The translations under genes were made by a program, and so were the position numbers. From Candidatus Odinarchaeota archaeon (GTDB lineage Archaea > Asgardarchaeota > JAGGXT01), in the NCBI GenBank assembly GCA_021162905.1, contig JAGGXT010000107.1, positions 1 through 14,488 of the forward strand: DNA of 14,488 bases. Direction: 5' to 3'. The notes below the pieces were generated by a model. It was not told where the DNA came from. It was given only the letters and a program-made list of their open reading frames with translations, and searched no databases. Numbering within the stretch: the first letter of the stretch is position 1; each line of letters starts with the position of its first letter. Below, piece by piece: positions 5,750 to 13,059 of this stretch.

Positions 5750-6562
5750 GTGGACAAAAATCAATATATTGAATCAAAATCCGACAAAATTCGATGTAGA
5801 GTTTGTGGAAACTTTATCGATCTTGATTCTAAGTATTGTAATTATTGTGGAAATAGAGTTATTGCAAGATCTTGGAGAGAAATTTTAGGCTCGGCAGTAG
5901 TAGGAATTATAGCTCTTCAAGCCTTAGCTTTAATAGTTTTCCCATCGCTCTTATTTTCATTAATGCTTATATACAATCCCATAACACACCAAGAAATGTA
6001 TATTGTTACAATAACTGCTCTTGCATTTCTAAACTTTTTTGAGATAATCCTCTTTTTCCCAGTATACTGGCATTTTAATAACCTTGATGCTACCTTAAAA
6101 TGGACAGGTTTGGCTTGTACTGAAAAAGATAAGATAGTACGGGAAGTTATAGTAGGACTTATTTTAGGAATCCTTTTAGCTATATTCATGGAAAACATCG
6201 CAGTATTGTTTTTAGGAGAAGTTGCATATTCTTTTCAAATACCATTAGAGATTCTATTTTTGCTTGCTATTTCTACAATTATCATTGGATTTTCAGAGGA
6301 AATTCTATTTCGAGGATTTATTCAACAATCCCTTGATATTAAGTTTGATAACAAAATCTTAGCAATTATTATTGCGTCGATTATTTTTGGTCTTGCTCAT
6401 CTAAGGTGGCCAACAATATTAATCACTGCTACCTTAGGAGTGATAATAGGCATTTTATATGAGTTATTTGAAAGAAGGCTTTTTGCGCCAATAACACTTC
6501 ACGCTGTTTACGATTTTATGATTTTCGCATATCCTCTTTTTAACTATCTTTTCTTTCATTGA
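5750..6562 (+). CDS. Zinc-ribbon CPBP-family intramembrane metalloprotease-like protein
   Basis: The 270-residue protein begins with a cytoplasmic zinc ribbon, C16-x2-C19 and C30-x2-C33 (CRVCG...CNYCG). Several hydrophobic segments follow, from about residue 48 to the end (about 7 or 8). The second half is a CPBP (Rce1/Abi) domain with all three signature motifs: EEILFR (E183, E184, R188), FGLAH (F213, H217) and HAVYD (H251, D255). In this family these residues hold the metal and form the membrane-embedded active site of a prenyl-protein protease-like enzyme; some members have other or unknown roles. The GTG start at 5750 follows AGGGG with a 7-base spacer. An ATG two bases earlier is in another frame and leads nowhere. 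It is transcribed divergently from porG, and nothing nearby reveals its target. Confidence 0.85.
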   Translation: MDKNQYIESKSDKIRCRVCGNFIDLDSKYCNYCGNRVIARSWREILGSAVVGIIALQALALIVFPSLLFSLMLIYNPITHQEMYIVTITALAFLNFFEIILFFPVYWHFNNLDATLKWTGLACTEKDKIVREVIVGLILGILLAIFMENIAVLFLGEVAYSFQIPLEILFLLAISTIIIGFSEEILFRGFIQQSLDIKFDNKILAIIIASIIFGLAHLRWPTILITATLGVIIGILYELFERRLFAPITLHAVYDFMIFAYPLFNYLFFH

Positions 6563-6832
6563 TATGATGCAATCGGGAAAATAAAATGGAACGGATACTC
6601 ATTCCTAATTTTAAGCCCAAATGAATATACGACAAAAAACTCTTTTTTCGTATCTCACTATTTCTTATCTCATTAGTGAAATATTGAAAATTTTATCGGT
6701 TAAAAACGCAATAGAGGAGACAGAACACTTAAATTTGGTTTTCATATTCACAAATTCACAAACCTAAATCAAATAGATCTTCCCGATCTTAATCTTCCCG
6801 ATGGATAGTAAGAAATTTTGTCGGGGAGTAGA
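6563..6832. other. Spacer with short repeats between two converging genes
   Basis: No gene is visible in these 270 bases between the converging CPBP and MazG-like genes. The region contains two 11-base direct repeats ATCTTCCCGAT (6777-6787 and 6792-6802). Either copy can pair imperfectly with TCGGGGAG (6821-6828), 7 of 8 bases, in the 3' leader of the leftward operon. It also has a near-palindrome ATTTGGTTT/AAACCTAAAT (6733-6741 with 6760-6769) that encloses two copies of ATTCACAA. They could mark transcript ends but there is no clear U-run after a strong hairpin. Confidence 0.35.
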
Positions 6833-7177
6833 CTAGCTTTTTTCTTTATGCTTTTTGGGAGTCCATCGATTGAAATCTCTAGTATCATATTTCTTGATTA
6901 CTTTTAACAGGGCCTTAGCCAAATCTACCTTATAGTAGTTTGCAAGACAAATTAAACTAAATAAAACATCACCCATCTCCATCTCAAGTTCATTTATTTT
7001 CTCTCCTGGCTTCGGTTTCTTAATGTTTTCCAAAGTATTAATTATCCTAGCGAGTTCACCTATTTCTTCTACTAAGTCTGCAAGTTGTGCAAGAGGTGGC
7101 CAATAACCCTCCTCAAATTGATTTATCCAATCATCTACTATTTTCTGGGCTTCGTGCAGCGTAAGTTCTCTTGACAT
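6833..7177 (-). CDS. MazG-like nucleotide pyrophosphohydrolase
   Basis: A 114-residue all-alpha protein of the MazG/all-alpha NTP pyrophosphatase superfamily, which cleaves nucleoside triphosphates to monophosphate and pyrophosphate, often to remove non-canonical nucleotides. The two halves of the metal site are seen: E37, E38 and E41 (LVEEIGELAR) and E67 with D70 (EMGDVLFSLICLAN). The length equals one MazG domain, half the tandem enzyme of E. coli. AGAGGGATT before the ATG at 7175-7177 is a good ribosome binding site. The gene begins 11 bases after the stop of the GHMP kinase and is surely co-transcribed with it. The C-terminal tail is short and Lys-rich. Which nucleotide it uses cannot be told from sequence. 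Confidence 0.88.
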   Translation of the reverse strand: MSRELTLHEAQKIVDDWINQFEEGYWPPLAQLADLVEEIGELARIINTLENIKKPKPGEKINELEMEMGDVLFSLICLANYYKVDLAKALLKVIKKYDTRDFNRWTPKKHKEKS

Positions 7178-7188
7178 AGTAATCCCTC

Positions 7189-8313
7189 TTATATTACAGA
7201 TGATAATTCATTATTATCATTATCATCAATAATATGTTTCTCAACCCTTGCCCCTTCGTCTATACTTACAGTAAATGCATCAAAACCTGAGTCTTTCAGA
7301 GCAAGCTCTATTGCTTCTGGGTCTTTAATAGTATATGCCATAATGCAACCACCACCCCCAGCTCCGACTATTTTAGCACCAAGAGCCCCATTTTTTAGAG
7401 AAATCTCAATCATTTTATCTAATTCTGGAGTGGATACTTTCAATTTATCACGCAATATTTGTTGATGCGTATTAAGGTTCTCTCCAATGTCTTCTGGCGT
7501 ATATTTTTTACTTTTTATAAGTTCCTTCATTCTTAATGTAATGTCCCTTATTTCTAAAGCTGCAGTAAGTTGATCTATTTTAGGTATTTCTTTTTCCTTG
7601 GATATACTCTCGATATCAGATATGCTTAATTCCATAAGTGTATTAAATGAAATATGTTTCCTTATTTCTCTAACAGCCAAGTTTACATCATTTTTTATCC
7701 TTGAGAGAATTTGCAGTGTTGGTTTTTGCACTCCAGAATTCCCTATAACAAAATATCCCTCTATCTCTGGTAATCGTGTCACTTTTGGTGGCAGTTGAAG
7801 TTGAGGTTCTATATACACTACTCCCCCAAAACTAGAGGCTATGTGATCCTGAAAACCACCTGGTTCTTTAAATTCTAAAACCTCTGCTTCGTATGCCATC
7901 ATAGCTAAGTCCATTGCTGAAAAAGACTCACCAGTTGCCTCAAGCAAAAACTTCATGAAAGCAGTTACTAAAGCAGAGGAACTAGATAGTCCAGATGCTA
8001 TAGGGATCATGCCATAAATTTCAATTTTGTATCCCGTATCTAATTTATATCCATGCTTATAGAAAACATTTAAGACACTCTTTATATATTCTCTTGGTTT
8101 TTCATAAGGAAGTATTTTATTCAGTGGTAGGAATATTTTAACACCAAGATCCCAAAGGTATATTTGTAGTTCAGTTCTATCAATCTTAGTTCCTTTAACA
8201 TAGATTCTCCTATTGATAGCAGCAGGTATTATTGGAAGCCCAAGATAATCTTGATGCTCTCCAAAAATGGTAATTCTACCAGGGGCTGATACTATAAATT
8301 CGTATCTTTCCAA
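7189..8313 (-). CDS. GHMP-family sugar kinase, galactokinase-like
   Basis: The protein of about 374 residues has the three GHMP motifs: GRITIFGEHQDY (12-23, the galactokinase-type signature with R13, E19, H20 and D22), the ATP loop IASGLSSSSAL (105-115), and KIVGAGGGGCIMA (314-326). The catalytic Asp is D156 in GGFQDHIASS. R13, E19, H20 and D22 correspond to the sugar-contacting residues of galactokinases, so phosphorylation of a galactose-like sugar or uronic acid at C1 is likely. Other GHMP sugars (fucose, heptose, glucuronate) remain open, and no Leloir genes are nearby. The start is uncertain: TTG at 8311-8313 has AAAGGTGG at a 6-base spacing, while GTG at 8320-8322 lies inside that site. 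It precedes the MazG-like gene in one operon. A run of Asp/Asn (IDDNDNN) near the C-terminus looks disordered. Confidence 0.85.
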   Translation of the reverse strand: MERYEFIVSAPGRITIFGEHQDYLGLPIIPAAINRRIYVKGTKIDRTELQIYLWDLGVKIFLPLNKILPYEKPREYIKSVLNVFYKHGYKLDTGYKIEIYGMIPIASGLSSSSALVTAFMKFLLEATGESFSAMDLAMMAYEAEVLEFKEPGGFQDHIASSFGGVVYIEPQLQLPPKVTRLPEIEGYFVIGNSGVQKPTLQILSRIKNDVNLAVREIRKHISFNTLMELSISDIESISKEKEIPKIDQLTAALEIRDITLRMKELIKSKKYTPEDIGENLNTHQQILRDKLKVSTPELDKMIEISLKNGALGAKIVGAGGGGCIMAYTIKDPEAIELALKDSGFDAFTVSIDEGARVEKHIIDDNDNNELSSVI

Positions 8314-8351
8314 AACTACCACCTTTAGTAGTTAAATGAAAAATGTGGACC

Positions 8352-8361
8352 CTTAAATAAA
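8352..8361 (-). promoter_or_regulatory. Possible TATA box of the GHMP kinase-MazG operon
   Basis: On the minus strand ACAAAAT is followed by TTTATTTAAG. A start about 25 bases downstream falls near 8328, giving a leader of about 15 bases that just includes the AAAGGTGG ribosome binding site and favours the TTG start. The rest of the 8323-8492 spacer shows no gene. Confidence 0.35.
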
Positions 8362-8492
8362 ATTTTGTGTTAATTAACTAAAAGCTTTAGACATCTTAAT
8401 TGTTTTTATAGTGGCGTAAAGCAGTATTACTGTAGTAGTAAATCTACTTAACCGACAATTTATTTTGGAGATTTACTATTTTACAGAGCTTG

Positions 8493-9341
8493 CTAGAATT
8501 TGTATAAATCTCCCTTTTTGCGTATATACTCATCAGTTTTTAGGTATATGAAGTACCCTATTCCTAGAGCTATAAGATCAATTATTGCTAGAACTAAAAG
8601 CATCCACCATCCTATCGAAAAATCAAGACCAAAAATTAAAAAACCTCTGAATGCCTCCGTTCCATAGTACATAGGATTTCCATACGCCATTATTTGTAAA
8701 TATACTGGCAATATTGTAATTGGATAAGCTACTGGTGTGATTATGTATAATATATCGCCTACTATTTCTGCTGCCATCCATCCTTGTTTAGCGGTTAATA
8801 CTATGCTACATAATATTAAACCTATAGCTTGCAATGAAACTATCGATAAACCAACTGCTATCAGTGCAGGAATAATGCCCCAATAGTTGATATGTATGCC
8901 AATAAGTAGATGAATGAATATTATCTGAATTATGATTCCTGCTCCAATGTGAGAAACACTATGTAGCGAATGGCCTAGGATTATCGAGAATCTACTTACT
9001 GGAGCCAAATACACAACTTCAAGCGTACCAATCCACTGTTCTCGTCTTAATCCAAATGCTGTGCTCCACATACTGACTAAGGTAAGTAAAGCGAATGCAG
9101 ATCCTAGTGTAACATAAGTTATGACATCTGGAATCCCTGTAAGTGAACCAAAAGTATATGACGTACGACCACCTGCCATGAAATAAGAGAAAAGAATAAA
9201 CGGAGCATACCACAAAAATGGTGCTGCAATAAAATAAAGCGCACTAAGAGGGTATGAAAGATCTAGCTTCCACACATTTATGGTAACCGCAACTGTTGCA
9301 CGAAGTTCCTTACGTGCTCTTTTCAACAAACCTTTTAACAT
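8493..9341 (-). CDS. ABC-2 type transporter permease, second of two
   Basis: This 282-residue integral membrane protein has about six hydrophobic helices and an ABC-2 (DrrB/NodJ-like) layout. A short basic N-terminus (MLKGLLKRARKELR) precedes the first membrane segment near residues 34-55. The conserved cytoplasmic turn REQWIGTLEVVYLAPVSR between helices 2 and 3 is the likely coupling contact with the ATPase. It pairs with the permease at 9354 to form a heterodimeric channel, exporting a drug, lipid or polysaccharide. The substrate is unknown. The ribosome binding site GGAGGG overlaps the upstream permease's stop codon (TAGGAGGG), 7 to 8 bases before the ATG, so the two are translationally linked. 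It is the last gene of the operon. Confidence 0.88.
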   Translation of the reverse strand: MLKGLLKRARKELRATVAVTINVWKLDLSYPLSALYFIAAPFLWYAPFILFSYFMAGGRTSYTFGSLTGIPDVITYVTLGSAFALLTLVSMWSTAFGLRREQWIGTLEVVYLAPVSRFSIILGHSLHSVSHIGAGIIIQIIFIHLLIGIHINYWGIIPALIAVGLSIVSLQAIGLILCSIVLTAKQGWMAAEIVGDILYIITPVAYPITILPVYLQIMAYGNPMYYGTEAFRGFLIFGLDFSIGWWMLLVLAIIDLIALGIGYFIYLKTDEYIRKKGDLYKF

Positions 9342-9353
9342 TAAGAGACCCTC

Positions 9354-10220
9354 CTAATATGCAGATAGCTTACCTCTTTGTTTTGTCCAATATTCTGCAA
9401 ACTTAAAGGTTGAATATCCAACAATCCAGAATACTATTGCTAAAATTATTAGAGCAAATATTATTGACTCTAAAGTAAAACTGCTCTTTAAGCTCATAAG
9501 GATTATACGAGATCCTATGAGCGCATACGTCACTGGCATTATAAGGCCGAATATTCTTAATGATATAGGTATAGCTTCAAGAGGATAGTTAACAGGGGTA
9601 ACAAGATAGAAGAATGTGGATATGAAATCATTAAGAACATCGGGATCTTTAAAAAAGATTATAACTGCTGCTATGAAAAATGCGAAACCATAGAGACCTA
9701 TGATCATTAGAAGTACTAAAAAGGCAACAATTACTATTTTATGAAACGGATATACCACTCCAAATAAGAATGAGAATATTAGAAATTGCAAGATGGCCTG
9801 TATAGTCGCAATAATGGTTTGTGAAAGAGTTGCTCCGATTAAAATAGTCATCCTAGAAACTGGTGCTAAGTACAAGGACTCCAATGTTCCACTATATTGC
9901 TCCCATCTCAGAGCATTACCCATAACCCATATAGTAGAACCCATGTAACTAAAGATAATAGCCCCTATTATTATAAATTCCACAAAATTGCCAGTTCCAA
10001 TAGTGTTCTCCAGTATTTTACTATCAGTCCCACCACTAATTGCTATTCCAGTTAGAATAAATGGTAGCACCCACAATACTGGCACCACACCCCAGAAAAT
10101 AACTTGCAATTTGTACCTAGATGCTATAATTAGCTCTTTTTTTGCTATACTGAGCATAGCTCTGATGTTCATATATTTGATATCTATATCTACTCTCTCA
10201 CTCTTCCTCTTCATCAACAT
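9354..10220 (-). CDS. ABC-2 type transporter permease, first of two
   Basis: This 288-residue ABC-2 permease has about six membrane helices starting near residue 42, with the cytoplasmic motif REQYSGTLESLYLAPVSRM-like stretch (here RWEQYSGTLESLYLAPVSR) shared with its partner at 8493. Sequence similarity between the two permeases at this point suggests an old duplication, though they are clearly different elsewhere. The chosen ATG at 10218-10220 lies within the end of the ATPase gene, a 23-base overlap in another frame. No strong ribosome binding site supports it, and translation may be by coupling; ATG at 10214 or 10172 are other choices. The N-terminal 25 residues are charged and cytoplasmic. 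Role: half of an export channel driven by the ATPase at 10198. Confidence 0.87.
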   Translation of the reverse strand: MLMKRKSERVDIDIKYMNIRAMLSIAKKELIIASRYKLQVIFWGVVPVLWVLPFILTGIAISGGTDSKILENTIGTGNFVEFIIIGAIIFSYMGSTIWVMGNALRWEQYSGTLESLYLAPVSRMTILIGATLSQTIIATIQAILQFLIFSFLFGVVYPFHKIVIVAFLVLLMIIGLYGFAFFIAAVIIFFKDPDVLNDFISTFFYLVTPVNYPLEAIPISLRIFGLIMPVTYALIGSRIILMSLKSSFTLESIIFALIILAIVFWIVGYSTFKFAEYWTKQRGKLSAY

Positions 10221-11226
10221 CTTCTAATCCTCTCCCAGTATAGTGTATGAAAACGTCTTCTAGGGTCGGGTTCTCTACCCTAAAATTCAGATGTGATAGA
10301 TGTTTTCCTTTAAGTTTATCTAAGATTAAATCCAGAGCATCGAACCCATTCTTTGATAAAGCTTTGATAATGCTCATTCTTGCATGATTTTCAATTTCTA
10401 TATTTTCAATAAGTTCACAACCTTTTACTATCTCCTTGACATCATTCGAATACTTTAGTGGCACCTCAAATATTATGACATCATACTTTTTTATTTTCAA
10501 TTTTAAGGCCATCGGATCGTCCACGACTATAATTTTACCCTTATTCATGAGTGCAATTCTATCACATAGATAATCAGCTTCATGCATATAATGCGTCGTT
10601 AGAAGTATCGTTTTACCCAACTCTTTATTTAATTTCTCCTTTATGAATCTCCTGATCTCTATACTAAACTTTGGGTCTAATCCTATTGTTGGCTCGTCAA
10701 GCATTAGTATTGGTGGATCATGTACTAATGCTCTTGCTAAAATTAATTTCATCCTCATACCTGTACTAAGATCTTCTACATAATCATCTGCACGATCTTT
10801 TAAATTCATAATGTCTAAAAGGTAGTCTATTCTCTTTTTCATAACACTTTCTGGGACATTATAGAGCTTTGCAAAGAATGCTAAGTTCTCTCTGGGAGTG
10901 AGTTTCCAGTAGACACTTCTTTCGCCACCGGTTACAACACCAATACTAGCTCGTACTTTGATATCTTCCTTTATAATATCATATCCATTTACGAAAGCTC
11001 TTCCTCCGTCAGGCAAGATTAATGTAGCAAGTATTTTTATGAGTGTCGTTTTTCCAGCTCCATTAGGACCTAATATTCCAAATATCTCTCCCTCTTTAAC
11101 CTTAAGATTAACATGATCGACAGCAGTAATAATCTTACCTTTCCTTGATATAAAACCAAATCTTTTCTCTCTTTTCTCAAACCTTTTTACCAAATTCTCG
11201 GTAATTATAATATAATCATCTGTCAT
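10198..11226 (-). CDS. ABC-2 type transporter ATP-binding protein
   Basis: This is the 342-residue ATPase of the export system. Walker A is GPNGAGKTT (53-61), the signature is LSTGM (153-157, in place of LSGGQ), Walker B with the catalytic Glu is ILMLDEP (173-179), the D-loop is GLD (182-184) and the switch His is H212 (LLTTHYM). Where most ABC proteins have a Q-loop it reads IGVVTGGERSVYWKLTPREN (95-114), the variant common in DrrA/NodI-like exporters. An 18-residue basic insert (about 17-34, RE-K-R-F-G-F-I-S-R-K) precedes the first strand. Residues after about 225 form a C-terminal regulatory domain of the DUF4162 type, ending in an acidic tail. GGTGGGG before the ATG is the ribosome binding site. 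It is the first gene of the operon and overlaps the permease. Confidence 0.93.
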   Translation of the reverse strand: MTDDYIIITENLVKRFEKREKRFGFISRKGKIITAVDHVNLKVKEGEIFGILGPNGAGKTTLIKILATLILPDGGRAFVNGYDIIKEDIKVRASIGVVTGGERSVYWKLTPRENLAFFAKLYNVPESVMKKRIDYLLDIMNLKDRADDYVEDLSTGMRMKLILARALVHDPPILMLDEPTIGLDPKFSIEIRRFIKEKLNKELGKTILLTTHYMHEADYLCDRIALMNKGKIIVVDDPMALKLKIKKYDVIIFEVPLKYSNDVKEIVKGCELIENIEIENHARMSIIKALSKNGFDALDLILDKLKGKHLSHLNFRVENPTLEDVFIHYTGRGLEDVDEEEE

Positions 11227-11326
11227 AATAACCCCACCTTAGAAGTAGAATATCATGATAACTAATAATAACTAAACAAGCAAGAGAGAGATTATGAAAA
11301 AGTAATTTAATTAAACATTATCATAG

Positions 11327-11354
11327 AACATACCATCCTCAGATTCGGTATGTT
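11327..11354. repeat. Inverted repeat, possible operator or terminator
   Basis: AACATACC (11327-11334) and GGTATGTT (11347-11354) form a perfect 8-base inverted repeat around a 12-base spacer, midway between two divergent transcription units. The half-sites lie about two helical turns apart, which suits a dimeric regulator. An RNA hairpin is the other reading, but no U-run follows. Confidence 0.4.
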
Positions 11355-11502
11355 ACTCAAAAATAAGTGAACTCAAATAAAAATTTTTTGCTTTTAGGCA
11401 CCCTAAACCATTTAAAAATAAGTAAATATTAAAAATTATTTTGAGAGAGAATAATTTAACAGCTATGTTAGTAAGGGTATATGGATAAAAATCTACCAGT
11501 CA

Positions 11503-11517
11503 CGAAAACATATAAAT
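11503..11517 (+). promoter_or_regulatory. BRE/TATA promoter of the GPH symporter gene
   Basis: CGAAAA (11503-11508) followed by ATATAAAT (11510-11517) is a textbook archaeal BRE/TATA element. A start about 25 bases on, near 11540, gives a leader of about 33 bases with the GGTGGG ribosome binding site (11561-11566). Confidence 0.6.
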
Positions 11518-11572
11518 AAATCTTGCAATAATAAGAACTTTGTTTTAAGACTAACTTTTTGGTGGGTATGTA

Positions 11573-12967
11573 ATGAGATTCCCACGTTGGAAAAAATTAG
11601 CGTATGCTTCTGGTTCTTTAGCTGCAGCGTTATCTTATCAAGCATTTAACGCGTATATATTCTACTTTTATGTTCAAGTTTGTGCTTTGCCAATTGAATT
11701 ATATTCTCTTGGATTTGCAATTTATGGTGTATGGAATGCTCTTAATGATCCGTTAGCAGGAATACTTTCAGATAAAACAAGAACTAGATGGGGTAGAAGA
11801 ATACCGTATGTTGCTTTTGGCAATATACCATTCATGATTGCGTTCATGTTAGTTTGGGCTCCTATTGTTTCTCATGTCGATTCAACCCTAATAGCTTTTC
11901 AGCTATTTGGTCAAGATGTAAAAATATTTGGCTTACCATTAGATTTGTTTATTTATTTTACACTAGTTGGTTGTCTTTTTGATACATTTTATACAATTGT
12001 AATTTTGGCTTGGACTGCACTTTTCCCCGAAATGTTTCCATCTCTTGAAGAAAGAGCTGAAGTTAACGCATATAGACAGATATTTAGCGTAATTGGTCTA
12101 ATCTTTGGATTGGCTATGCCACTACTTTTAGTTGAAATACTAGGCAGCTGGTTCATAATGGGCGTTTTTCTCGGAATTATCACTGGTGCGTCCGTCTTTG
12201 TATCTCTCCTTGGTTCAAAAGAGACTGGTTATTATCGTGTTGAGGAACCATTACCTCTAATTGATACCTGGAAATATACACTCGCCAACAGATCATTTTT
12301 AACGTTTGTTTTAATGAACTTAATGATTCAATACACTTTTGTCTTACTAGTTCAGATCACACCACTGTACACACAGTTTGTTCTGAATGTTGGATTTTTT
12401 GAGACTTTTCAATTTCTGCTGATGGTATTTTTGATTTCACTTATAGGATTAATCATTTGGAACAAGGTAGTAATAAAAGTAGGTCCTAAAAGAACTGCTA
12501 TTTACGCACTAGCATCTTTTGCTATTGTGCTTTTTCCTTTATTATTTGTAAGTGATTACACGCAACTATTAATCTTGGCTGCACCTATAGGAATTGCTCT
12601 AGCTGGACCAATGTTTATTGTGGACATATTAATAGCAGATGTTATTGACGAAGATGAAGTTAGAACTGGGCGACGAAGAGAAGGTATGTACTTTGGAACC
12701 AATGCCTTAATAATGCGTTTATCAACACTTTTAGTATCATTAGCAGTTTTAATCTTAGCTCCGTTAGGATATATAGAAGGCGCTGTTGTTCAACCCCCTT
12801 CAGCAATTTTTGGAATTAGACTGCTCATGAGCATATTTCCAATAATTGGAATCATAATTGGGCTACTGATAATTCGTTTATATCCAATAGATAAAGAATA
12901 TCGCGACGAAATTAAGAAAAAGCTCGAAAAAATACATGCAGAAAAAATTTCTAAAATTGGGGAATAA
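11573..12967 (+). CDS. GPH-family (MelB-like) sugar:cation symporter
   Basis: This 464-residue membrane protein of about 12 hydrophobic helices belongs to the glycoside-pentoside-hexuronide:cation symporter family of the major facilitator superfamily. The family hallmark NDPLAGILSDKTRTRWGRR (58-76) follows helix 2, and DEDEVRTGRRREGMYFG (about 360-377) marks the second half. The position equal to Na+ ligand Asp55 of MelB, in the WDAINDP motif, is Asn here (WNALNDP), while Asp59 is kept. This may mean H+ rather than Na+ coupling, an inference. Substrates in the family include melibiose, xylosides and uronides; this one cannot be named. GGTGGG lies 6 bases before the ATG at 11573. The C-terminus is a charged cytoplasmic helix. 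It precedes the amidohydrolase by 92 bases on the same strand. Confidence 0.88.
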   Translation: MRFPRWKKLAYASGSLAAALSYQAFNAYIFYFYVQVCALPIELYSLGFAIYGVWNALNDPLAGILSDKTRTRWGRRIPYVAFGNIPFMIAFMLVWAPIVSHVDSTLIAFQLFGQDVKIFGLPLDLFIYFTLVGCLFDTFYTIVILAWTALFPEMFPSLEERAEVNAYRQIFSVIGLIFGLAMPLLLVEILGSWFIMGVFLGIITGASVFVSLLGSKETGYYRVEEPLPLIDTWKYTLANRSFLTFVLMNLMIQYTFVLLVQITPLYTQFVLNVGFFETFQFLLMVFLISLIGLIIWNKVVIKVGPKRTAIYALASFAIVLFPLLFVSDYTQLLILAAPIGIALAGPMFIVDILIADVIDEDEVRTGRRREGMYFGTNALIMRLSTLLVSLAVLILAPLGYIEGAVVQPPSAIFGIRLLMSIFPIIGIIIGLLIIRLYPIDKEYRDEIKKKLEKIHAEKISKIGE

Positions 12968-12989
12968 AAAGATATTATTTTTTGGAAAT

Positions 12990-13023
12990 CTTTAAATGAG
13001 AAGATAAAGATAGTATATATACT
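12990..13023 (+). promoter_or_regulatory. Possible promoter and palindrome before the amidohydrolase
   Basis: GGAAAT followed by CTTTAAATG (12984-12998) resembles BRE/TATA and would start transcription near 13020. AGTATATATACT (13012-13023) is a perfect 12-base palindrome that could be a second TATA box with a start near 13045 or an operator. Either suggests that the amidohydrolase can be expressed separately from the symporter. Confidence 0.35.
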
Positions 13024-13059
13024 GTAAAATAACTTATTCTTTTTTTGGGGGGATGTGAA

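Larger units (their letters stand above)
11227..11572. other. Divergent intergenic region between ABC operon and GPH symporter
   Basis: These 346 bases hold no gene. Going rightwards it has the ABC operon ribosome binding site, the palindrome TATCATGATA (11251-11260), an AT-rich stretch (about 11303-11316, minus-strand TTTAATTAAA) that could be the leftward TATA box, an inverted repeat at 11327-11354, and the rightward symporter promoter near 11503-11517. Base composition is even and very AT-rich. Confidence 0.4.

Noticed and set aside
5748..5750. ATG as start of the CPBP gene
   Set aside because: It is two bases ahead of the true GTG in another frame and does not lead into the zinc ribbon.
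8430..8452. Small hairpin AGTAG/CTACT as a terminator of the ABC operon
   Set aside because: Only five pairs, no U-run on the relevant strand; chance in AT-rich sequence.
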